Shown: piece by piece, positions 26,548 through 33,997 of the stretch
Numbering within the stretch: position 1 is the stretch's first letter
Layout: each line of letters begins with the position of its first letter
Source: Bacteroidota bacterium
GTDB lineage: Bacteria > Bacteroidota > Bacteroidia > Bacteroidales > Prolixibacteraceae
Reading direction: 5' to 3'
DNA: 64,000 nucleotides
NCBI GenBank assembly: GCA_030698405.1
Contig: JAUYMU010000021.1
Location: 1 to 64,000, forward strand
Notes under the pieces: model-generated
What the model was told of the DNA's origin: nothing
Database searches by the model: none
What the model saw: the letters and a program-made list of their open reading frames with translations, nothing else
Made by a program: the position numbers and the translations under genes

Positions 26548-26630
26548 GGGTTGAATTTTTTGGTTGTTGTTATCACGGGGTTTATAATAATATGAACAGA
26601 AATGAGTATTTTTGAATAAAACTTTGGAAA

Positions 26631-26879
26631 ATGAAAACTATTAGTTTAAAGGTAAGCGACAAAACCGCGGCCGCTATTGAAGGTATGAGCGAAAAGGAAC
26701 TAAAAAAACTAAAGGAGAAAGTGGAATTGTATGTTTCAAATCCGGTTGACGAACTTTTTGCAGTAATGGATGATGCCGCTGAATATGCCAGACAAAAAGG
26801 GCTAACTCCGGAGAAATTAGCCGATATTTTAGAAATTGATATGGCCGAAATGAATCGTACATTAGGTCGTAAGGAATAA
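26631..26879 (+). CDS. antitoxin-like partner of PIN toxin
   Basis: An 82-residue protein beginning MKTISLKVSDKTAAAIEGMSEK, a pattern typical of small antitoxins with an N-terminal DNA-binding strand and helices. A second half (GLTPEKLADILEIDMAEMNRTLG) could wrap the toxin. It stops 3 nt before the PIN gene. A TATTTTTG (TAnnTTTG, 26607-26614) element is placed for its promoter. It is on the strand opposite to the surrounding permease genes. The exact antitoxin family is uncertain. Confidence 0.8.
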   Translation: MKTISLKVSDKTAAAIEGMSEKELKKLKEKVELYVSNPVDELFAVMDDAAEYARQKGLTPEKLADILEIDMAEMNRTLGRKE

Positions 26880-26882
26880 CCA

Positions 26883-27284
26883 ATGCGATTAATCCTTGAT
26901 ACAAATATTTTAGTAAGTGCTTTTATTTTTAAAAGCGAAACAGCAAACAATGTTGTTCGGATTTCAGCAAATAAACACACATTACTTTTTTCAGAATCAA
27001 CGTTCAAAGAACTTAAATCTACATTATTAAAACAAAAGTTTGCCGGGGTTGCAGAACTATCAACCATCAGTAACTTTTTATTCAATTTGGTAAGAATAGG
27101 AGAATTTATTGAGCCTAAAATAGAAATCACCGAATGCCGCGACCCCAAAGACAACAAATTTCTTGAATTGGCTGTAGCCGGAAATGCAGCTTGCATCGTT
27201 ACAGGCGATAACGATTTGCTTGTACTTGATCCGTTTCGTAATATTCGTATCATAACTCCCAAAGAATTTCTTGATCAGTTTTAA
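26883..27284 (+). CDS. PIN-domain ribonuclease toxin (COG1569-like, VapC-type)
   Basis: A 133-residue PIN protein. The first acidic residue is in MRLILDTNILVSAF (Asp6), a Glu lies in SESTFKEL, and the second acidic cluster is in DPKDNKFLELAVAG with the third Asp in IVTGDNDLL. These are the metal-binding positions of PIN nucleases and all are present. Length fits the COG1569 group of putative toxins. Unlike the DUF5615 toxin at 14166 this module looks intact. Its stop is separated by only 2 nt from the stop of the convergent permease 5, a very tight insertion. Confidence 0.87.
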   Translation: MRLILDTNILVSAFIFKSETANNVVRISANKHTLLFSESTFKELKSTLLKQKFAGVAELSTISNFLFNLVRIGEFIEPKIEITECRDPKDNKFLELAVAGNAACIVTGDNDLLVLDPFRNIRIITPKEFLDQF

Positions 27285-27286
27285 GT

Positions 27287-29626
27287 CTATTCATACCTCA
27301 ACGCCTCCACCGGATTCCTTGTTGCCGCCCGCCAGCTTTGCCAGCTCACTGTCAACAATGCAATCCCCAATGCCAGCAGTCCTGCTAAAGCAAAAATCCA
27401 CCAGCTCAATTCGGTTTTGTAGGCAAAATTTTCGAGCCATTTGCGCATGGCGAAGTATGCAATGGGTGTGGCAATTACAAAAGCAATTGCTACCCACTTT
27501 ACAAAACCTTTATTCAGCAACGTCATTATTTCAGAAATTTTAGCGCCGTTCACTTTTCGCACCCCGATTTCTTTTGTACGCTTCAGGCTAATCAGAAAAA
27601 TTTGTCCCAGGATTCCCATACAGGTAAGTACAATGGCAATAATGGAAAAGAAAGTGATTGATTTGGCCAGCTTATCTTCTTTCGAATACATGGCCTGAAA
27701 CTGGTTGTCATAGAAAGTAAATTCCATGGGATCGTCGGGCAGAAGGCTTTTCCAAAGGTTCCGCAGCTCGCTTATTTGTTGGCCGACACTGCCGGGCATC
27801 AGGCGCAGCGAAAGTGTGTTAAACTCTCGGTTGGGTTCGTAAAGCAGCGCTACAGGAGTGAGGTCCGAATGCAACGACTGTACATTAAAATTGTTGACTA
27901 CTCCCACAACATTGTACCCACCTTCCCGTCCGTTTTTATATTTTTTACCTTCAATTGTGTCCCAGCCGAAGCGATTTATTGCTGCTTCGTTCATCAGGCA
28001 AGCCTGGCCTTTATCGCCTGACAAAAAACTACGGCCATCTGTTAAACTAATTCCAAAGGTTTCAAGAAAATCTTCGGAGATATAAATGCAATGGACAAGA
28101 AACTCATCGCCTTCAACACCGCTACCCATCGACATATTAATGTGTCCGGGATAACCGTTACTTAATGCGCTGCCGGATACAAATGGAAGTTTGGATACTT
28201 CATTTTTCAAAGCTTCCTGGTTTTTGAATAAATAAGGAAGTTCCATGCGAACAAGGTGTTCTTCGTTAAACCCAAGGTCGTAATGTTTTACATACTGAAG
28301 CTGTTTGAAAATGAGCATCACAACCGCAATCAGAGCAATAGAAACTGTAAGCTGAAAAGTGAGCATGGCTTGTTTTCCTAATTGTTTTCCGGTTCTTTTT
28401 CGGCCTCCTGAAAGGAAATCGGAAATATTGAACTTCGATAAAATGTAAATAGGCGCCAAGCTGTTCAGCAAAATAATTCCCCCAATAACCGCTGCAAAAA
28501 CAGGCAGCAGTTGTTGAAAATTAACATCGCCAAGCTGAATTTCCTTACCAAATAAAATTCCGGTTGATGGCAAAAGCAGCGTGACCAGTATAACCGATAA
28601 AAACAGGGCGATGAAAATTCCGAGCGTCACTTCGATCAGCGAATCAGCCAGCAAATGAATTTTCTCGGCGCCATTGGTTTTGTTGATGCCAATTTCCTTC
28701 ATTTTGGAGTACTGAATTGATATGGTGTAGTTGAGATAATTAATGCTGGATAGCAGGATAATCAAAATGCCGATGGCCAGAAAAATCATCAGCATTTTTG
28801 AGTTGCCTTTGAAATGGCTGTCGGACCATCCCAAATCCATAGTCGAAAGATAAATGTCGGATAAATTCTGCAAAGCCAGGCTGTCGGTTGTTGTGTTGAA
28901 TTTTCCAATGGAAGAGTTGAGGTTTTTTGCCAATTCATCGGGTTTAACGCCGTTTTTCAATAAAAGAACATGCTCGGTAGGATATACGCAAACGCCATTA
29001 TCGCACTCCTGCGACATCTGGAAATCTTTGTTTTCGCTGTTGAGGAGCAATTCAGCCTTGAAACTTGAGTTTCCGGGAAGGTCTTTCATGACGGCAGTAA
29101 CCGTGGCTGAAAAGAATTCCTGGTTGATTGTTCTCCCGAGGGGATTTTTATCGCCGAAAAGTTTTTTGGCGACCGACTCGGTTATCACCGCCGAGTTTTG
29201 TTGACTGAAAGGCTGTTTTTCAAGAATTGACAGCATTTCTATTGAAAACACATCGAAAAAACTGTCGTTTGTCGAAATAACATGCTCGATGCGTACATAG
29301 TTCTTTGTTTCGGGGTCTTTAAGTGTGATAGGATAATACGAGAACCCAACCGGACACGCATTTTTTATGTCAGGGTAATTTTCTGAAAGCACCGTATTTA
29401 ATTTGTAATCGAGTCCCGACTTGCTCTTTTTGGCATCGTATAACCGATAGATATTTTTATACTCTGAGAAATGCCTGTCAACGTTTGACTCGGCGCTGTA
29501 AAACAAGCCAATAAGGATAGATGCAGTAAAGCCAATGGCAAAACCGCCAATGATTAAAAACGAATACAGTTTGTTTTTCAGCAAGTTTCTGACTGCGAGT
29601 TTTATTTTAAAACGGATCATTTTCAA
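27287..29626 (-). CDS. FtsX/MacB-type ABC permease 5
   Basis: A 779-residue double-FtsX permease: N-terminal anchor (~20-42), periplasmic domain with VITESVAKKLFGDKNPLGRTINQ, middle block with MKEIGINKTNGAEKIHLLADSL, second periplasmic domain, and C-terminal block with KEIGVRKVNGAKISEIMTLLN. The tail FAYKTELSWWIFALAG...NPVEALRYE is nearly identical to permeases 1 and 2. It is the first full permease downstream of ATPase B, with a permease tail remnant between them (29657-29722). It is therefore the likeliest partner of the TolC/HlyD/ATPase B set, but any of the five could share it. Confidence 0.88.
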   Translation of the reverse strand: MKMIRFKIKLAVRNLLKNKLYSFLIIGGFAIGFTASILIGLFYSAESNVDRHFSEYKNIYRLYDAKKSKSGLDYKLNTVLSENYPDIKNACPVGFSYYPITLKDPETKNYVRIEHVISTNDSFFDVFSIEMLSILEKQPFSQQNSAVITESVAKKLFGDKNPLGRTINQEFFSATVTAVMKDLPGNSSFKAELLLNSENKDFQMSQECDNGVCVYPTEHVLLLKNGVKPDELAKNLNSSIGKFNTTTDSLALQNLSDIYLSTMDLGWSDSHFKGNSKMLMIFLAIGILIILLSSINYLNYTISIQYSKMKEIGINKTNGAEKIHLLADSLIEVTLGIFIALFLSVILVTLLLPSTGILFGKEIQLGDVNFQQLLPVFAAVIGGIILLNSLAPIYILSKFNISDFLSGGRKRTGKQLGKQAMLTFQLTVSIALIAVVMLIFKQLQYVKHYDLGFNEEHLVRMELPYLFKNQEALKNEVSKLPFVSGSALSNGYPGHINMSMGSGVEGDEFLVHCIYISEDFLETFGISLTDGRSFLSGDKGQACLMNEAAINRFGWDTIEGKKYKNGREGGYNVVGVVNNFNVQSLHSDLTPVALLYEPNREFNTLSLRLMPGSVGQQISELRNLWKSLLPDDPMEFTFYDNQFQAMYSKEDKLAKSITFFSIIAIVLTCMGILGQIFLISLKRTKEIGVRKVNGAKISEIMTLLNKGFVKWVAIAFVIATPIAYFAMRKWLENFAYKTELSWWIFALAGLLALGIALLTVSWQSWRAATRNPVEALRYE

Positions 29627-29656
29627 TAAATTGATAGTTTATTATTATTACTATTA

Positions 29657-29722
29657 TTATTCATACCTCAACGCTTCCACCGGATTTCTCGTCGCCGCTT
29701 TCCAACTTTGCCAACTCAAAAT
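29657..29722 (-). pseudogene. C-terminal remnant of an FtsX permease (about 21 codons)
   Basis: Between ATPase B and permease 5 the minus strand encodes LILSWQSWKAATRNPVEALRYE and a TAA stop at 29657, with no start. It is the extreme tail of a permease like numbers 1, 2 and 5. This is the same configuration as after ATPase A, with a different breakpoint. Confidence 0.8.
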
Positions 29723-29796
29723 TAATCACCGGAAAGCTCTGAAAAATGCATTTCCCTTTCTGCCATTTCCCTTTTCCCTTCTCCACGCCCCAGTCC

Positions 29797-30495
29797 CTAC
29801 ATTGCCATTTCTCCCATCCTATTCTTCACTTCTTCAGTAATCACCTGTCCATCAAACAAATTGATAACGCGGTGGGCAAATTCGGAATCGTGCATGGAGT
29901 GTGTTACCATCACGATGGTGGTGCCTTCACGGTTGAGTTCGGTCAACAGGTTCATCACTTCCAAACCGTTTTTCGAGTCGAGGTTACCGGTTGGCTCATC
30001 GGCCAGGATCAGCTTGGGGTTGGCAACTACCGCACGCGCAATGGCCACACGCTGCTGCTGTCCTCCGGATAATTGCTGCGGAAAATGTTTTTTTCGGTGA
30101 CTGATTTTCATCCGTTCAAGCACTTTTTCAACCATTTCCTTGCGCTCCCTTGCGCTCAACTTCAGGTAAATCAATGGGAGCTCCACGTTTTCATAGACGT
30201 TGAGTTCGTCGATCAGGTTAAAACTCTGGAACACAAAGCCGATATTGCCTTTGCGGAGCAAAGTGCGGTTGCGTTCCTTGAAACCGCCAACTTCCTGATT
30301 GTCGAAATAATACTCGCCGGATGACGGATTGTCAAGCAGGCCGATAATATTCAGCAATGTTGACTTACCACAGCCCGAAGGCCCCATAATGGCTACAAAC
30401 TCGCCCTTCTGAATGTGAAGGTTCACTTCGCTCAACGCACTGGTTTCGATCTCTTCCGTGCGGAATACTTTGTTTAGGTTTACTGTTCGTATCAT
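29797..30495 (-). CDS. ABC transporter ATPase B (MacB/LolD-like)
   Basis: A 232-residue ATPase with canonical motifs: Walker A GPSGCGKST, Q-loop FVFQSFNLIDEL, signature LSGGQQQRVAIARA, Walker B LILADEPTGNLD, and switch His in IVMVTHS. Compared with ATPase A it keeps the signature Arg and the D-loop Asp. It belongs to the MacB/LolD subfamily that powers FtsX-type permeases. It is transcribed after TolC and HlyD, from which it is separated by the 373-bp MITE-like element, and a permease tail remnant and permease 5 follow. Confidence 0.92.
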   Translation of the reverse strand: MIRTVNLNKVFRTEEIETSALSEVNLHIQKGEFVAIMGPSGCGKSTLLNIIGLLDNPSSGEYYFDNQEVGGFKERNRTLLRKGNIGFVFQSFNLIDELNVYENVELPLIYLKLSARERKEMVEKVLERMKISHRKKHFPQQLSGGQQQRVAIARAVVANPKLILADEPTGNLDSKNGLEVMNLLTELNREGTTIVMVTHSMHDSEFAHRVINLFDGQVITEEVKNRMGEMAM

Positions 30496-30511
30496 AAAGA
30501 AATCCTCCTGA

Positions 30512-30884
30512 AAGCCCCCTCTAACTCCCCGAAGGGGGAGGACAAGAGCGCATTTGATAAATTGTTATTGTTTAAAATTATTCATTCCCATTTTAATTAT
30601 CATCATAAATGTCTCTGGATTCTTAAACTCCAGCATTGATAACCTGCGTTGATATAAACGACATATGTAAATAAGGTAATAAGGTTGTTGTCTGGGGTGA
30701 ATGAATTACTACTAAGGTTCAAAAGTGCATGATAAGGTTTTAAAACCTTATTTTTAGAACCAAACCTTAGTAGAAATTATATACACAAGTCCACATAACC
30801 TTATTAACTTACTGCTTTTCAATTTTATATAGAACTCAGGCCTCCCTTCTTGTCCCTCCCCTTCGGGGAGGTTAGGAGGGGCTT
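30512..30884. mobile_element. 373-bp MITE-like element with ~36-bp terminal inverted repeats
   Basis: The left end 30512-30546 and the right end 30849-30884, read inward, share AAGCCCC...CTAAC.TCCCCGAAG and ...ACAAG, about 36 bp with a few mismatches and indels. Each end contains its own hairpin (CTCCCC-GAA-GGGG type). The centre has nested dyads: outer arms 30709-30719 and 30763-30773 (CTACTAAGGTT and complement) around a perfect 20-bp palindrome at 30732-30751. No coding frame is visible. The right end touches the hlyD stop (30885-30887) and the left end lies 16 nt from the ATPase B start. I could not find a target-site duplication. Confidence 0.7.
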
Positions 30885-32138
30885 CTAAAACACAATCTTA
30901 TCATTCGTTCCAAACATCTCGTATCCTGAAGTAATAACCTTTTCACCGGCATTCAAACCTTCCAGCACTTCGTAATACTGCGGATTCTGTTTACCGATTT
31001 TGATCGGACGTTTAACCGCTTCTGTTCCGGCCTCGTTCAACACAAATACCCATTGACCGCCAGTGCTTTGGAAAAAACCTCCGCGTGGAATCATCAACGC
31101 TTTTTGCGACTCGCCCAGTTCAAGTTTAACGTGATAGGTCTGGCCAGTACGAATATTTTCAGGTGTTTGTCCTTCAAAAACCAGGTCGATCTTGAATTGC
31201 CCATCACGAACTTCAGGATATACTTTTTTCACGGAGAGGTTAAAATTAGTCCCGTTGCGGTCGAGTGAGGCCGTTAGTCCACGGACAATCCTGTCAATAT
31301 AGTGTTCGTCGATTTTAGCGTTGACCTTAAAATTATCGAGGATATTAATTTGCCCAATCCGTTGCCCTTTGTTGATTGATTCACCAATTTCGGCATTGAG
31401 TAAACCGAGCTGCCCGTCAACAGGCGCTTTTACGTTCAGGTCTTCGCGTCGCTGTTGTACTACTTTCAGGTTAAGGTGCATGTTGCCAAGGCTTTGATCC
31501 ATTTGTATTTTCTGGTTTTCGCGAAAGATGGAATCCTGAACCAGTTTCATATATATAAGGTCTCGGTTTTTCTTCGTTTTGAAATAGTCTTCTTCAACTT
31601 TCATGTAGTCTTCTTTGGCGATTAACCCTTCTACAAACAATGATTTCTGTTGTTCGTAGTTTCGCGCCAGCCTTACAATTTCATAATCAATCTGAAGCAA
31701 CTGTTGTTTATTCACTATTTTCTGCTGCTCCATTTGTATCTGGGTGTTGCGCAACTCGTTGGTTTGGTATGCCATGCTCGATTCGCTGTTCATGATGCTC
31801 AGATTGAGGTCGTTATTCCTTAGTTTCAGGATGATATCACCCTTTTTTACCATCTCGCCTTCTTCAATCAGTTTTTCTTCAACTTTTCCACCTTCTTCGG
31901 CATCGAGAAAAATTGTTAAAATTGGTTCCACCTGCCCAATAACTGTGATGTAGTCGTTAAAGATTCCATCTTCTACGCTACTTACTGTAAGTTTATCCTT
32001 CTCGGCCCTGAAAACCGATGAATGGTCGCCAAAGACAACTTTCACGATTAGAAAACCAACGATCAATATACCGAGGCTCCAGAAAATATGTTTCTTCTGA
32101 ATTCCCTTTTTCTTTTCTATTACTTTATCCATTCCCAT
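30885..32138 (-). CDS. HlyD/MacA-family periplasmic adaptor subunit
   Basis: A 417-residue membrane-fusion protein. A single N-terminal membrane helix (~20-37, FWSLGILIVGFLIVKVVF) precedes a first lipoyl half (IFLDAEEGGKVEEKLIEEGEMVKKGDIILKL). A long helical hairpin (~110-220) follows, then the second lipoyl half VKAPVDGQLGLLNAEIGESINKGQ, then beta-barrel and membrane-proximal domains ending at EVLEGLNAGEKVITSGYEMF. Start is ATG 32138 or the ATG two codons on. It links the TolC channel to FtsX-type permeases. The 202-nt gap to tolC contains short GTTTCAA-like direct repeats (about 32148-32179). Confidence 0.9.
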   Translation of the reverse strand: MGMDKVIEKKKGIQKKHIFWSLGILIVGFLIVKVVFGDHSSVFRAEKDKLTVSSVEDGIFNDYITVIGQVEPILTIFLDAEEGGKVEEKLIEEGEMVKKGDIILKLRNNDLNLSIMNSESSMAYQTNELRNTQIQMEQQKIVNKQQLLQIDYEIVRLARNYEQQKSLFVEGLIAKEDYMKVEEDYFKTKKNRDLIYMKLVQDSIFRENQKIQMDQSLGNMHLNLKVVQQRREDLNVKAPVDGQLGLLNAEIGESINKGQRIGQINILDNFKVNAKIDEHYIDRIVRGLTASLDRNGTNFNLSVKKVYPEVRDGQFKIDLVFEGQTPENIRTGQTYHVKLELGESQKALMIPRGGFFQSTGGQWVFVLNEAGTEAVKRPIKIGKQNPQYYEVLEGLNAGEKVITSGYEMFGTNDKIVF

Positions 32139-32340
32139 GACGGTAGAGTTTCAAGTTTCAAGTTCAAAGTTTCAAGTTCTGCCTTGATGACGGTTATTTC
32201 AATACAATATCATCGTCAAATCTGGCATCGTTTTTTGTTTCTTATTTCTTATTTTTTGTTCGATATTCGATATTGGTTATTGAACTTTGGATATTGCATC
32301 CTCCGTTTTCCCTTATCCCGGTTTCCTTTTTCCTCCGGTT

Positions 32341-33819
32341 CTACTCCCAAAACCTCTCTCCTTTGTAAAAATCAAGAATCCGTTTCTTCATTTCGTAGGT
32401 CAGTTTCGAACGCAAAACCTGACTGGTGGTATTTGCCAGCCTGTTTTTGATCGTGTAAAGTTCGACCGTGTTGATCATTCCCTGTTCGAACTTTTTTTGT
32501 GCTGCCTGAAAAGCCAGCGTATCGGCTTCCAGTTGTTTGCCGGCTTGCCGAAACTCTTTCCACGAAGCAGTCAGTTGGTTGTAGTTTTCCTCCATTTCGT
32601 ACTGAACTGTCTGTTTCGCCAGATCAAGTTTCGTTTTCGATTGTTCCGAAGCAAGCCGGGCGCGCTTTACATCAAACCTAACTGAGTTTTTGCTGAATAT
32701 CGGGATGTTGAGCGAAGCTCCAACAAACTGACTACGGTTATTTTTGATCTGGCTGTTAAAGGCAATTGTCTGTTCATCTGCGTCTTTGTTTGTTTCGTAA
32801 AATCCGGTGTTATAAGCTGCCTGCAGTTTAATCGAAGGGAAAAATCCGGCTTTGCTCATATTCATACTTTTTTGACTGGCCTGAAATTCACTCTCGAACG
32901 ATCGAATATAGGGCGACCAACTGATATGTTGCCCGTAAAGTTCCGGCATATTGGTAACAACCTCAGCAACAACTGGTTCTTCATTCGGTACATCCAGCGT
33001 AATCTGCTGATCAGGAGGCAGGTTCATTGCTTTTTTAAGGCTGATCCACGATGATGCAATATTGTTGGAGGTCTGAATGCAAAACAGTTCTTCCTTTTCA
33101 AAATTTGCATTTACCTCCAGCAAATCAGTCTGTGCTTTCAATCCGGTTGTAACCAAAATTTCCGTCTTTCTCACGTTCAGTTCCGAAAGCGCTTTCTGCT
33201 CATTGGCAATTTTCAGCAATTCTTCGTAATACACAACATTATAAAAGGCATTCATCACAGCAAAAGCCAAATCATCCGTAGCATTCAACCGGTTGTTTTC
33301 AGCAGATTCTTTCCTGAATTTCTGGTACCGGATCTGGTTCTGAAGCATAAACCCACGAAACAAATCAACCGAAGTTCCCAGATAATAAGAGTTATTAAAG
33401 AAGGAAGTATTCACAATACCGTTCGTATTTGGATCAACCGAACGTCCATAGTTTAAACCGGCATCACTTCCGGCGCCAACTCCGGGCAACAGGTTCCATT
33501 TTGATTGACGGTAACTTAATCCGGCAATCTTTTCACTCAATTCAGCATCCTGTAATTGCAGGTTATTTTTTATCGCATAACCAATACATTCATTTAAAGT
33601 CCACTTTTCCTGAGCAGTTATTTGTAAACTCATCAAAAATACGATCAGGAATAAAAAATTTCTGGTACAACTTTTTGCCCGAACATAGTTGAGTAGAAAA
33701 AATGAAAATGTATTCGTTCCCCTTGATCCCAGATGCAGAATATACAAACTGAAAACATCGCCCCTATTGCTTTTTGGACGGTCACACTGAAGTTCATTTC
33801 TATAACACTTTGGTTTCAT
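32341..33819 (-). CDS. TolC-family outer-membrane efflux protein
   Basis: An outer-membrane factor of 492 residues from ATG 33819. The typical signal peptide lies unusually deep (about residues 52-70, NFLFLIVFLMSLQITAQ). The first ~46 residues may therefore not be translated, and a non-ATG start nearer to the signal peptide is possible. The mature part shows the two repeated OEP halves. WTLNECIGYAIKNNLQLQDAE opens the first helices, TGLKAQTDLLEVNANFE is in the first coiled coil, and QGMINTVELYTIKNRLANTTSQVL is in the second. It should form the trimeric exit channel for the HlyD/ATPase/permease pump. A sigma54-type promoter lies just upstream. Confidence 0.9.
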   Translation of the reverse strand: MKPKCYRNELQCDRPKSNRGDVFSLYILHLGSRGTNTFSFFLLNYVRAKSCTRNFLFLIVFLMSLQITAQEKWTLNECIGYAIKNNLQLQDAELSEKIAGLSYRQSKWNLLPGVGAGSDAGLNYGRSVDPNTNGIVNTSFFNNSYYLGTSVDLFRGFMLQNQIRYQKFRKESAENNRLNATDDLAFAVMNAFYNVVYYEELLKIANEQKALSELNVRKTEILVTTGLKAQTDLLEVNANFEKEELFCIQTSNNIASSWISLKKAMNLPPDQQITLDVPNEEPVVAEVVTNMPELYGQHISWSPYIRSFESEFQASQKSMNMSKAGFFPSIKLQAAYNTGFYETNKDADEQTIAFNSQIKNNRSQFVGASLNIPIFSKNSVRFDVKRARLASEQSKTKLDLAKQTVQYEMEENYNQLTASWKEFRQAGKQLEADTLAFQAAQKKFEQGMINTVELYTIKNRLANTTSQVLRSKLTYEMKKRILDFYKGERFWE

Positions 33820-33843
33820 TTTTTTGCATTTTGAAAAAGACTA

Positions 33844-33859
33844 TGCCAAATTAATGCCA
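33844..33859 (-). promoter_or_regulatory. sigma54-type -24/-12 promoter of tolC
   Basis: On the minus strand TGGCAT-TAATT-TGGCA matches TGGCAC-N5-TTGCA at 14 positions counting the spacer; 9 of 11 specified bases match. It has the essential GG and GC dinucleotides at correct 10-nt spacing. Predicted transcription start is near 33833, about 14 nt before the tolC ATG. The neighbouring NtrC-type regulator is exactly the kind of activator such a promoter needs. Confidence 0.6.
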
Positions 33860-33935
33860 GAAATGCAAATATTCTATTAGTCAATTACTTATCATGATTA
33901 AGATAATTCATGAGTTAAAATAATTGACAATAGTT

Positions 33936-33952
33936 TGTCAAAATATTAGACA
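33936..33952. promoter_or_regulatory. TGTCAA-N5-TaGACA palindrome, site 3
   Basis: TGTCAA-AATAT-TAGACA has one mismatch to the palindromes at 20485 and 24078. An additional TTGACAA half (33924-33930) forms a second dyad with the TTGTCAA here. It is about 77 nt upstream of the sigma54 -24 element of tolC, an ideal enhancer distance, and adjoins the -33 of the regulator's own promoter. Confidence 0.55.
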
Positions 33953-33957
33953 CTCTA

Positions 33958-33988
33958 TTGGTATTGGAAAGAAAGGCTTGTAACTTTG
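33958..33988 (+). promoter_or_regulatory. Bacteroidota housekeeping promoter of the two-component operon
   Basis: TTG (33958-33960), 20 nt, TAACTTTG (33981-33988): both elements match TTG-N19-21-TAnnTTTG. It places the start of transcription just before the ATG at 33998, which argues for that start over the TTG at 33986 and implies a very short leader. Confidence 0.7.
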
Positions 33989-33997
33989 ATAAAAAAA

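Noticed and set aside
32148-32179. tandem repeat of GTTTCAA units between tolC and hlyD as a regulatory array
   Set aside because: Units are short and imperfect with no other support; kept only as a remark under hlyD.
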